Origin: Nemophila menziesii
Lineage: Eukaryota > Streptophyta > Magnoliopsida > Boraginales > Hydrophyllaceae
Direction: 5' to 3'
Assembly (NCBI GenBank): GCA_029959085.1
Contig: JARWIR010000013.1
Span: 10,169,186-10,233,185, forward strand
DNA length: 64,000 bases
Part shown: piece after piece, positions 34,974-47,100 of the stretch
How positions within the stretch are numbered: the first letter of the stretch is position 1
Layout: every line of letters begins with the position of its first letter
Translations under genes and position numbers: made by a program
The notes under the pieces: model-generated
Database searches by the model: none
The model's input: the letters and a program-made list of their open reading frames with translations, nothing else
What the model was told of the DNA's origin: nothing

Positions 34974-35190
34974 ATATTTTCATTGATTAGTCATAGTAGT
35001 AGAGATGAAGGCTCATTTATTTAATTTGTGCATTTATACATTTTTACATGTAGTAAGGGATGTATTTATAATAATATTTTTTAGTAAAATATTTTCATTA
35101 ATTAGTCACAGCCGTAGTAGAGATGAATGTGCATTTATACATTTTTACATGTAGTATAAGGGATGTGTTTATAATAATATTTTCTAGTAG
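34974..35190. repeat. Tandem duplication, about 115-bp period
   Basis: ATATTTTCATT(G/A)ATTAGTCA starts at 34,974 and again at 35,089. Each copy continues with AGTAGAGATGAA, GCATTTATACATTTTTACATG and GGATGT(A/G)TTTATAATAA. The first copy has about 15 extra bases. Confidence 0.8.
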
Positions 35191-36329
35191 CAGCTACAAT
35201 TTAATTAAAAAGTCATATACATGTTTAAACTTTCAAAATATTTGTCTGGTAAAATACTATAAGAAGTACAATTTTTCCAAGCATTAAGTTACAATATGTT
35301 AGAAAACGTCATTGATAAATGCAAAATAGAATGATCTTGTTTTTTCTTACTTGTGTGACATGAATAAGCAAAATAATGACACAATTTTATGTGGAAAATT
35401 CTTCAAAACGAAAGTAAAAATCATGAACGGACCAATTATCCAAAGTACTCAACTATAACAATATATATAATAATGAGATTACAAAAAAAATTCTCTATAC
35501 AACACTAAAAGATTATCAAATATATCAACTAATGAAATACAAAAATTTAGAACGAATTTACCAACTCTGAAACGAGGCTATAACTTCAGTTGAAGTCGTT
35601 AGAAAGACTATCCTATTTTGGATATGAATTTCGATATGTTAGGAACACTATGCCACTTGATTTGAACATTCAACGAGGCTCTCAATAATATATCGTGTAG
35701 TGATTTTTTGAATACTCCTCTAGAATTTCACTCTTTTATGCTCTACTTCACTTTCTAAGTGTTTTACACTTGTGTCTTACTTGCTGAAAATGATATCTAA
35801 TTGTCCTCTTTATATAGGACTCAAGATAGGAGAAGAAAAACCATTTAACATTTGAGTTAATGGCGTAAAGATACCGAAACACACTTGTACATATTTTTAA
35901 TATATACATTCTTTCACAATTTCAATGTTTAACTTTCATTTTTTATAATGAGCTCTCCAATTATTAAGCTGTGAGTTTTCTAACCAACCCAACACATGTT
36001 ATTATAATTACACTAGAAAATCATTTATATCTCGAATAAAACTTATCAAAAATATTTTGATTATTATTAAAATATTTGATCTAAATCTTGTTCAAAATAT
36101 TATTTACACTATCATTTTAATCATAATTTGTCATAAAAATCCACATAAAAATATAGTAAACCGAACATATAAAAAAAAAATATATCTCACATGTTTTTAT
36201 ATAAAATAATAAATTATTAATCATGAACATTAACACTAGATTCTAAAATGCACCCTCCATATCTATTATAATGTATATAAATGCTATGAAAAGCCATTAG
36301 TATACTATTCTCTTTGTTTCAGAATAGAG

Positions 36330-36525
36330 CAATATTATATACATTATACCATCTAAATTTATACCATCCATTATATCATTTCTGATGTGATAATATAATT
36401 TGAGTTGAACTAAATAATCAATTTATATATTTTTAAATTTGATTAGCAATTTATTTCAACTTAAATCACGTCAAATCATTTATAATATATTAAATGGTAT
36501 AAAATCTAAATGATATACATCATTA
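36330..36525. repeat. Fold-back (MITE-like) repeat
   Basis: The left arm, with TATACATTATACCATCTAAA, is inversely repeated by the right arm AAATGGTATAAAATCTAAATG...ATACATCATTATTC. The arms are roughly 60 bp and imperfect. No target duplication was resolved. Confidence 0.5.
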
Positions 36526-37311
36526 TTCTTTAAGATATTTATCCACATTACTTTCCAAATATATTAAAAAAATTACATCTTATTTTAAAAGTACTTTTGT
36601 AAAGTATTTTAGTAGGTTAAGTATTTATTAGAAATATAGACTATAATAATTTAATAAAAGTAATAATAAAGAAAAAGTCATAATATTTTAAATTGATAAA
36701 CTTTTTAAAACTACATTTTAATAAAAGAGTAATATAAATATAATATATACTAGTACTACAGTTTAGTTTGTTGAATTAATATTTGTATGCTAGTTAACAC
36801 ATTTATGAAGTCCACACATCTCGGTAAATTAGAATAAACATTACTCCAATAATAATGAATAGACAGAGATAAAGTATAAAGATTGAATAATTTAAATTAC
36901 TACTATCATTACGTCATGCTCGTTAATTTCTTGTAATTAATAGTATACAACTAAATTATACAGTATACAATTAACTTTAGGAATAAAAACAAGTTTTCCA
37001 CTGTGATGTGTGACTTTCACTACCCCATTTTTAATTTATAATATTTTTAAAGATATATAGAGATGAAATGTTTATTTAAATATTAATTATTAAATACAAA
37101 TTAATTTGATGAAAGTGAAGGGTGAGTAAAGAAGAGGGGTTACCCTATTGTTCTCCTATCATTATCTCGACTATGCCATTCCTGGCTTTCTTCTTGTCTC
37201 TTTAAGAAACCATTCAAGAATTAGTTTTGAAGCATGCCCAATTAAAGTGAATTGAAGTTGTAGTTCTTCATCATCTATCTTGCATAGTTATAGAAAGTGA
37301 TAGTCATAGAG

Positions 37312-37360
37312 TATATATATACTCGCTCGATCTCCATCATCCTCTATGAATCAACAGCAG
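37312..37360 (+). other. Promoter-proximal 5'UTR exon of the BEL1-like gene
   Basis: A non-coding exon ends ...CAACAGCAG at 37,360, followed by a GTATAC donor at 37,361; the matching acceptor TTTGAGCAG ends at 37,709. A TATATATAT run sits at 37,312-37,321. The transcription start is not visible, so the left limit given here is only the TATA-like run. A 5'UTR intron is common in BEL1-like genes. Confidence 0.5.
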
Positions 37361-37736
37361 GTATACATTATTTTCGTGTATATAATATTAGAAATAATAC
37401 AAGATAACTTATAGTTAATAACAAAACTAAACCTTCTCTCTAAATTAAAACTTTTCACTATAATCTTAGGCATTTGATTAGTTGCTTCATACTATATGAT
37501 ACTTGCACCACTCTCTCGTGTTGTTTCACATGTTTATTTAGTAATATATATTTATTTTCCTCAAAACCCCCAAATTTAACTTTTGGTTTTTCCTAATTTT
37601 TCATATATAATGTTATATGTATGATTTTTTTTTACTCAAATCATATATATGATGATATGCGTGTTAATTTTAGTAGAAGCCAATTTTAATTTTATTTTCA
37701 TTTGAGCAGCTTGAAGACAAGGTGATAATTACATAG
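37346..37736 (+). promoter_or_regulatory. Potential upstream ORF split by the 5'UTR intron
   Basis: ATG at 37,346 reads five codons to the 37,360 splice site. After removal of 37,361-37,709 it continues to TAG at 37,734-37,736, giving 13 codons (MNQQQLEDKVIIT). It lies 77 nt upstream of the main ATG. It exists in the mRNA only if transcription starts upstream of 37,346 and the intron is removed as predicted, so it is a candidate translational control element. Confidence 0.4.
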
Positions 37737-37813
37737 ACAAACTATCATCAGAAGGTTAATTAAAATCTTGTTAAACGTGTACTCAAGAAATCCATAGACA
37801 CAAGATAAATTGC

Positions 37814-38137
37814 ATGATATTAGAAAAACCCATGTCCGAAAACTTTCAAGGTATTGAGAATTTCGCAAATGAATTTGAAAGATCTGCAAGAGCAAACCAA
37901 GGGAATTGGATAAGCCAAAGGGAAGTGCAAGGTTTTGAACATTTACAGCCAGTGACAACAATGGAGGTATCTGAAAATGAGGCATCAATGTATAATAATG
38001 GAGGAATGATGATCAATGAGATGATCAACTTACCATCATGGCGTAAATCTGCTAATGATATCTTGATTGATCAGATCCAGTTAAGTCATATGTGGCCGCA
38101 AAAACAGCCACTTTCTGCACAAATTCACCAAGCTGAG
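37814..38137 (+). CDS. BEL1-like gene, coding exon 1
   Basis: Encodes residues 1-108, an N-terminal region without a fixed fold that contains [14 protein letters not shown] and ends HQAE. The donor is GAG/GTAAGT at 38,137/38,138 (phase 0). ATG 37,814 gives [13 protein letters not shown]. The second ATG at 37,832 starts MSENFQG and could equally be used, because there is little to choose between the start contexts. Confidence 0.88.
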
Positions 38138-41100
38138 GTAAGTATTTTTTGAGGTATAAATATGAGAATTAAAGTTAAAAGTAGTAGATTATTATAATAT
38201 GTATAGCTTCTTAATTAACAATTTTACATTATCCTTTTCCTAATTCAAGAAAAGGACGTCTAATTTGTAATTTAATTCCAAATAATACAATTATAGTTAA
38301 ACGGCAAATGAGTTACTAGTAACATGGATGACTATAAGATTTGTCTTTGTTCCAATAAGTTAACTATTTTTTTCTAGTAATTCCTTGTAACCAGATTTTC
38401 TACTTAATTTGAGCAAAGATAAGTAGTCTCATACCTCAAGATGTAGGTATACTAAGAATTATAAAATTCCTTTTAATAATAATTAGTCTCATCGGGCCTA
38501 CTAATTTCTTTTAATTAATAACTTAATTAAAAATACTATTCCTTTTACTTAATATCTTAGGGTTACTAATCCTAAATTTACCTTTGAATTTGACAATTAT
38601 GGTGTCGATCAATTCTTGTTAACAATTCCTTTTTCACATATATTAAACTCACAATTATTAAAATATTCTTTTTATATCATTTTTCTTTTATGCAGCTTCT
38701 TTTGATGGATTCAAAAGCATCAACTTCTCCACCTCCAACATCATCCTATTCATTGAAAATGCTACTTCCTAATGCATCGGAAACTCATGTCCAAGGTAGT
38801 TTAATGGATCATCATCCTGATCAATTCTCTTGGGTTTCAAGTAGCAACAGTGTTGATAATGGCAAGACACCAATTGGAGGAATGGTTAGTACTGCAGGTC
38901 AAGGTCTTTCTTTATCATTATCATCTTCATTGCAAAACTTGGATGTTAACAAATTCGAGAACTTAAAAATGGCGGATTCTTCTGCAAATTATTATTACAA
39001 TCAATTAAATCAAGGAATATCACCCTCGGCAAACTCATATGGATTGCATTCTTCAGTGATAACGGATCATAGAGGTCCAATTCATGTCGGTTTTGCAGCA
39101 TCACAGACTGTGAGTTTCTTGAGGAACTCCATGTATGCGAAAGTTGCGCAAGAACTATTGGAAGAGTTTTGTTGTGTTGGAAGGGGTTATTTTAAGAATC
39201 AAAGGATTAAAAGGCCTGATCATGAAAACCCTATTTGTGGATCTGGATCTTCTTCTTCTTTAAAGGATCAACCTCATTTATCAGCTTCTGAAAAAAGTGA
39301 TTATCATAGGAGGAAAGCCAAGTTGTTGTCCATGCTTGATGAGGCAAGAAAACCCCTCTTAACCCTTTGAAATAAAACACTTATTCTGACTTATAATACC
39401 GAGATAACAATGATGAAAATATATATAGTAGATATTGAAATTTGAAAATGAAAATCTTTTTCTGAAAAAATGAGATGAAAAATATGTGTTAATTGAAGAA
39501 AGTGAGATCCTCAAATATGTGTTGGTTTTTGACAAAATATAAGTTAAAAATTGAGATAATAAGGAGAAAACCTTTAGACTTAAAAGAACCAAACAATAAT
39601 AAATAAAGAGTGCCTATCTGGTCATTTGAACAGATAGTTTTGTATATTTATGACGGAATAGAATATCTACCAACTTTAAATATAAAAAACATTCTGAGAG
39701 ATGCTTCTTAAGTCTCAACTATATCTAATAATATAATATCAATAAATAAATTTTGTTTTCTAAAATACTAGTACTAATGATTGATATGATCACTATAACC
39801 ATAAATGAGTGAGAGTTTCGGGATGATTTTAAGGTTACTTGTTTAAGGTACATGTTGAATAAGGAAGGACATGCCTCCATTGTAGGTAACAGAAGCCGGA
39901 TATAAGAGGGTGCAGTCCCAATTGATCCTGAGATACATTGTGAAATATATCCTAATTTTTTTTCTTTTTTTGGGATAGGGGAACGTGACAAAAAAAAATA
40001 TTATAGCCGTCACATGAGATAAATTTAGCCCTTTAATTTTTTCTTCGTTGATTTTTATCTTCTATGTTGAAATTAAAAAATCCAACACTATAGTATTTTT
40101 GTCTTTAGAGTTGAGAATTCAATAATTTCTGCTTGACTTTTGGGACCAAAATTCCCATACATTTTTGTTCTTTTCATATACTATCATTGTTTAATTTTTA
40201 TATCATTTATTAATTAATGATTGTGCAGTACATCGAATAGTGCCATAAAAGCCTTCACTATAAAGAGTTAAAGGTGGCTAAATTAGCCTAATAAGCATCT
40301 TTTCCAAGATGGAAACAGATGGTGCCCATGATTGTATATTTTTACAATTCTTTATTACCAAATCCCAATAATTAAAGTTACTACTAAATTTCTTAAAAGT
40401 TAATAGGGTTAATGATAAAGCCATCAAATCCTCATCTTTGTCTGAAAAGCATTATACATCATTCTAGCTCCTATGTTTAGTAGTTCATAGACTCATCAAA
40501 TGCTCGATTTAATTTTTGTTCTTTTGGTTTTATATGAAATTGAAACCAGCAGATAGATGGAAGATACACACGTTACTGTGAACAAATCCAAGCAATGGTG
40601 AATTCATTTGATTCAGTGATGGGTTATGGTGCAGCAGCAACATATACATCTTTGGCGCAAAAAGCCATGTCGAGGCATTTTCGATGTATTAAAGATGCGA
40701 TAATGGCCCAGTTGAAGGTAACTTGTGAGGTTCTTGGAGAAAAAGAATTTAATGGAACTTCAGGATTGACGAAAGGTGAGACCCCGAGACTTAGGGTGCT
40801 TGAGCAGAAGCTTCGACAGCAAAAGACGATCCATCAGATAGGGATGTTGGATCCTGAGGCTTGGAGGCCTCAAAGAGGCTTGCCTGAGCAATCTGTTAAT
40901 ATTCTACGAGCATGGCTTTTTGAGCATTTTCTCCACCCGTATGTTTTTCTCTCTCTTTCTCTCTCACACACACAGTACACCAAGTTGATTTATCGACATA
41001 TATATCAGAAGTTCAGACATCCAATATTGATATCGATCTTTACTACATTTGGTTGCTAGGGTTGATAAAAAAATGACTGCAGTGTAATGTTTTCATGAAA

Positions 41101-44100
41101 AAGAATTATTTAACGGAGAACCTGACTAAAAATATATAATGGCCCGGATTAAATACCTAGTCATAAATTTTCCAGCTTCTTAACTTCTCGCGCTTTCTTA
41201 TTAAGGAAAATCCATGAATTCATATGTGATACCGTACGTGTAAATTATTTATTTATAAAAAAAGTAAAAAATATTAATCATTTGAAAAATAAAATTAGCC
41301 TCTTTATATAGGATAATTTTTTTAGCTGATAATTAGTTTTTATTAAATAAGACATAGGCCACATTATACGTCTTGACATTATATACATATTATAAAAACA
41401 CAAAAAGATTTCCAGCTTATATTTAATACAATTTTATATATTTAAAATAGATTAATTTTCTAAAAAACCGATTGAACGTAGGGATGGCAACGGATCGGAT
41501 ATCCTCGAAAAATTGCATAACCACATCCACATCCATTAAGAAAAACGATAACCAAATCCGCATCCATTAACCATCGGATTTTAGAATTATTTACCAAATC
41601 CGCATCCGCGACGGATACGGTTTATCCGCGGTTAATCCGTATCCGCAATATTTAAAATGATATAAATAAAATAAATTATTAAATATTTTTAAAATTCTAA
41701 AATTAACTACAAAATTATTGGAAGACCATAGAATGATATTAGTCAATATAGTAATAAAATAGATAATAATCAATTAGCTAGTTTATGTATGGAATAATTA
41801 TATATATGAAATTTGCATATATAGAATATTTTCATATATAGTATATATAGTATATATATTTTAATATTTTATTTTTTATTTTTTATTTTTTTATTCGGAT
41901 TTCGGATTATCCGTCGGATTATTGTAAAAGACCAAATCCTAACGGATAATCCACCGGTTACCTTTTGTGAGAACCAAACCCTCATGGATGCACCATCGGT
42001 TCCACTAACGGATTTTTTATCGGATCGGATATCCATCAGTTACGGTTAATTTTTGAACCATTGCCATCCCTAATTGAACGCGTATGGGATTGCTTTTTAA
42101 AATAATCACTTTAAGTGATTTTAGACCCAAAAATATACTATAGACCTTTAAAATCATTTTCAGGAAAAACACTAGATATGTAATTATTAAAATAATCACT
42201 GATTTTAGATATTAAAATATTATTTAATATTTTTTTCAAATATTTCAATTTTAATTGAAAAGCGCTTTTACTTTTAAAATAATCAATTCCAAAGGGCACT
42301 TAACGGCTGAAAAAGATAGGTTATCTTTTAGAAAAGGGTAAGACTTCCATCTAATATTGGATGATTCAACTGATTATTATAACGAAACACAAGTCATTAT
42401 ATTAAATAGTTAGTTACTTTTGTAAGTTTAAAACATAATGTATGTGTATTAAAATAATTGGTGTAGGTTCATCTAATATTGGATGGAAGAATTTTCCTTT
42501 AGAAAATTGTCTAAGTAAAATCATGGGTACCCGGTCAAACCTTAACGACCTCCAAGCGAACCCCAAGCAACTTCCAGCCTCCAAGTGAATCTGGATGGAT
42601 CTATGTGGATTTATACAGGGCCGGTCGAGAGGCCAAGGAGACCATGGCCTTGGGTCCCCTCAATTTTTATAACTTTTAGGGCCCCAATTTTTTTTATATA
42701 TAGTATAACTTTTTTTTATATAAAAAGACCCATTTTTAGCTCAATTCAAAGCAAAAATATTAGTCCGTCTTTTTTGTTTTAAATAAAAATTGTTTAACTA
42801 ACTTAAGTAAAAAAGACCATCTATAAACACATAAGATTTTTTGAGGGCCCATTTTTAAAAGACCGCCTTGGGCCCCCAAAATGTCAAGACCGTCCCTGCA
42901 TTTATATTTCCAACTAGGTAATCTAGACGCCTAGAACGCTCCAAAATTGAAAAAATCTTCATTTAAGTAATAAAATATAAAACAAATTTTTAAAAATGTT
43001 TTATCTAAACATAAGAAAGAAACAAAACAAATCAAAGAAATACCTCCAAAAAATTATTAATTATCAATTAATTTATTTGTATATCATTTAACATTAGAAA
43101 TAATATATGGTTGTGTATATTTATTTTAAATGTGTTTACTATTCTATCGAAAGATACCCATTTTGATAAATTGAAACTCAAAATCGTCTAACAAGAAAAA
43201 TATCTACATTGATCTGTCTAATCTTTTAGAAACTTGAAGATGACCGATCATCTGGACGCCTAACGATTTCTAGAACACCATTCACAATGACATTAGATTA
43301 AGCTCATAACTATTATAATTAGTTAATGTTATGTATCAGAATATGGTTAGAAAAAATAATATATATGGCATAGAGAAGAATTTTATATTTGTGAGAGCCA
43401 AGGAAATTGGAAGCAACAATTCCAAATTTTTATTTTAACTTAATTACACTTATCTTCTTTATATTATGTAAAAATTACATAACGTCCTTATATAATAAAA
43501 AAATACTTTTATATGTCTTCATATTAAACTTTTTAAATTAATTACACTATCAATCTCTATATTAAACAAAATAACTTATATTTATTACAGAAAAAAATTC
43601 ATTATATAGGATACAAATAGTTTTTTGGCAAATTTTTTTAAAAGAGGGGGAGGGGGGGGGGAGGTTGGGAGGACTAAGGGCGGAGATGGGCGACCTTCCA
43701 ACCCGATCAGTGAAAATTTCATCTGATTATTAATAACGTAAAAACCTTAGTAAAAATAATTTATTTATATATCGTTTAATTACATTAGAAATAATATATG
43801 GTTGTGTTTCTTTATTTTAAATGTGTTTACTATTCTATCGAAAGATATGCATTTTGATAAATTGAAACTCAAAATCGTCTAACAAGAAAAATATCTACAT
43901 TGACCTCTCTAATCTTTTAGAAACTTGAAGATGACCGATCATCTATCGGACACCTAACGATTTCTAGAACACCATTCACAGTGACATTAGATTAAGCTCA
44001 TAACTATTACAATTAGTTAATGTTATGTATCAGAATATGGTTAAATAAAAATAATATATATGGCAAAGAGAAGAATTTTATATTTGTGAGAGCCAAGAAA

Positions 44101-47100
44101 ATTGGAAGCAACAATTCCAAATTTTTATTTTAACTTAATTGCACTTATCTTCTACATATTATGTAAAAATTACATAACGTCCTTATATAATAAAAAATAC
44201 TTTTATATGTCTTCATATTAAACTTTTTTAAATTAATTACACTATCAATCTCTATATTAAACAAAATAACTTATATTTATCATAGAAAAAAATTCATTAT
44301 ATAGGATACAAATTGTTTTTTGGCAAAAATTTTTAAAAGGGGGGCGGGGGGGGAAGGGAGGAGGTTGGGAGGACTAAGGGCGGAGATGGGCAGCCTTCCA
44401 ACCCGATTAGTGAAAATTTCATCTGATTATTAATAACGTAAAAACCTTAGTAAAAATAGTGTTTTTGGCTACCCCAGCCTCCCATATAAATATTCGCTCC
44501 CAAACCTTTCCTGAATTAAATTAGTCTAAAAAAAAATGCACCAAACCCCAGGTTAATAACTGATTCAGAATTTATTTTTGAAAAAAAGAGAGGCGCAAAA
44601 AGATAAAAGAATTAAACGGGGTTTGGTGCATTTTTTTAAGACTAAAGAACCAATTGCAAAGTACTCATGGAATAAAGGTCCTAAGACATTTCCACCAAAC
44701 TAACAATAGTATTTTTATATAATTGTTTAAATCGAATATTATATATATATAACATATTTAGATGATCGGAACTCCTAAAAACGCTAAAAAATCAGAGACC
44801 ATATGCGGCTGTGTAATTTCGCTTTAATAAAGGACCGACCGTGTTTAAAAGTTACAAAATAATTTTTTTATTTTGAAAGTTTTTATTGATATCTATATAT
44901 ATATATATAGAGAGAGAGAGGATAGAATCCCCACAATTTTCTTTGTAAAATTGGTTTGATTGCATGTAAAATACGAGATGGTTGCAGGTATCCAAGTGAA
45001 GCAGATAAGCATTTGTTGTCTCGGCAAACTGGTTTATCCAAAAATCAGGTACGCATATCACAGCTTTTCATATCATGTCCATGTGCATGTCCCTTGAAAG
45101 GGAGAACACATAATGTTTGTCAACTGTGTCACTGTATGAATATATTTGTATGTGTTGCACGCCTTTTTCTTTGTCATATAGTCAATTTTTCTTATTCTAG
45201 TATTCATTTCAATCCCTAATATATCAAATCAACCTTCTTCATTTTTGTAAAGATTTGTATTAATGACTAGTCCATAATCTAAATGCGTGTGGAGAAAGGA
45301 ACGTGAAAACATGAACTAGATTTGGAAAAAGAAAACATGAAAATACTAGACAACATATATATGAAATTTACATGACAAAATTAAAGGTTTAAAATTAATT
45401 AAAAATATATAACTTGTGACACCAAGATCCCTTTAATATCTAGAACCGGGTTAATCTTATCACGTGTGGAAAACCTTTATAAGACATAAAAAGTTAAAGT
45501 GCTCCACAAGTGAATTATAATATATCTATATATTACGGGTGGATTGTTATTATTAAGTTATTATTGAGTCTAGCAGTTCTAATATCATAAAAGAGCATGC
45601 ATATCATTAAAGCCTATTTTAAATACATAGAAAAGTTATTTTGGAATTGAATAAAATTTGATTTTAATTTTTTTTGGTTGAAAAGTACTCTAATCACTAA
45701 AATAAGGGATGCTTCATTTATGGGACTTGAATACCACCTTAATGGTCTATAAACAACTATGATCTTTAAACAGGTGACACAAATATTAAAATAAACTAAA
45801 AAACAAAAATTACATAAAAACACGTGACAAAAATTACATAAAGACAAAAAATAAGAGGACCACCGAATAAATGAGTATCGTTTCTAAGTATCACTACTAT
45901 TTGTTTTTTGCCTCCACCAGCGACCACCACTAGGGTTGTCGTCTGAGATGTACTCAAAGATTTCACTGAGTATTAGAAATTTCTATGAGTATCGAAAAAC
46001 TTCTCTGAGTATAAAAAGATACTGAGTATACTCGGCAAAAAATCTGAGTACTCGGCAAAAAAACACTAAGTACTCCTACAAAAAATATAGAGTAAAACAA
46101 AAAAAAATGCATAAAAAATCATTTATATTATTGTTAAAATATTATTACAACACTTAATCAAGGAAAAAAAACGCAGTACTAGTCCATAAAATTAGAATAA
46201 TTCATAGAATTCAAAAAAAAATCATGTAGCTGGCGTCAACATTGTTCACTCCATTTCACATAGCAGTGAAAACAACTTCATCGTCCCAATCTTCACCAAA
46301 CTGCCTTGAACGCACACATGTCCATTACTCATTGATCTTCCTAGAAATCACCATTAATATTTAACTCACCATGAATCAAGAAACGCAGATCTAGACATCA
46401 AACACAACACCTCACATTCGCAAGCTTTGAACGGATATGCACGGATCCTCACCTTCGCAAGATTTGAACGGATCTGCTACAAACATCAAACGACTCCTCA
46501 TATACGCACTCTTTAAACGTATATAAGAATCTGGTTCCTCTGCCTGTGAAAACAACTCCTCCATAATAGCTCGAAGAATCTGTTCCGACCTCCATGAAAG
46601 CAAAAGATCTTCTTAGGTCTCGTATGTGCACCTAAAGAAATTAAGATCGATCTCGAAGGAAGCTCGTATGGGCATATAGAAGAAGTCGTTCTGCATAATT
46701 GAAGCTTGCCTGGATAAAGCTCAAACTCACTTTCACAGTTTGAAGCACCAGTAATGAGAACATATTATGTGTCATGAAATCCTACCGCAAGGGCCTGAGA
46801 ATCTGCAGATCGCTTTTCGACGTGTTAGCGACGTTAAACTGACTCAACATGCTCATTTCGGTGGTAGGTGGGTGGGACGAAGAAAGGGTATAATGGCTTC
46901 CATAGTGAATGAAATGAAGTTTCAAAATGATGTTGGGTTGGGGTGTAAAAAGGAGAGAGGGGTTTAGGATTTCTGATTTAGGTGCGTAATTAGTATATAT
47001 AATTAGGAAAAAATGAGGGTATAATGTGTAGTGAAAAACTAGGTCTATAGTGTTAAATCTTGTAATTGGTATTTAATAAGAAGAGTGGATTGGGTAGAGA

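Larger units (their letters stand above)
33273..37150. promoter_or_regulatory. AT-rich 5' flank of the BEL1-like gene
   Basis: No protein-coding gene is supported between the CACTA end and the homeobox gene. The stretch contains a Tourist-like MITE (33,818-34,034), a SINE relic (34,265-34,430), a 115-bp tandem duplication (34,974-35,190), an anonymous block at 35,460-35,830 with an LTR-like TATATAGGACTC, and a fold-back repeat (36,330-36,525). The frame at 33,504-33,692 has no recognisable domain. Regulatory elements are expected somewhere here, but none can be named from sequence alone. Confidence 0.5.
40939..44987 (+). other. Intron 3 (about 4.05 kb)
   Basis: The intron runs from GTATGT to GGTTGCAG. 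It contains a hAT element (41,479-42,072), a MITE-like repeat (42,085-42,302), a hAT MITE (42,616-42,898), a ~695-bp tandem duplication (about 43,060-44,459) and a TA/GA microsatellite (44,893-44,922) that ends about 65 bp before exon 4. No coding sequence was found in it. Confidence 0.88.

Noticed and set aside
38690..38695. ATG at 38,690 as the start of the homeobox protein
   Set aside because: The ATGCAG is the end of intron 1 (TTTTATGCAG acceptor). Exon 1 joins in phase and supplies the N-terminus.
40939..41059. C-terminal extension [12 protein letters not shown] after exon 3
   Set aside because: It is read-through into intron 3; the homeodomain continues in frame at 44,988.
45049..45219. 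Coding extension beyond exon 4
   Set aside because: The frame after CAG/GTACGC has no homeodomain sequence, while VSNWFINAR follows at 58,590 in the correct phase.
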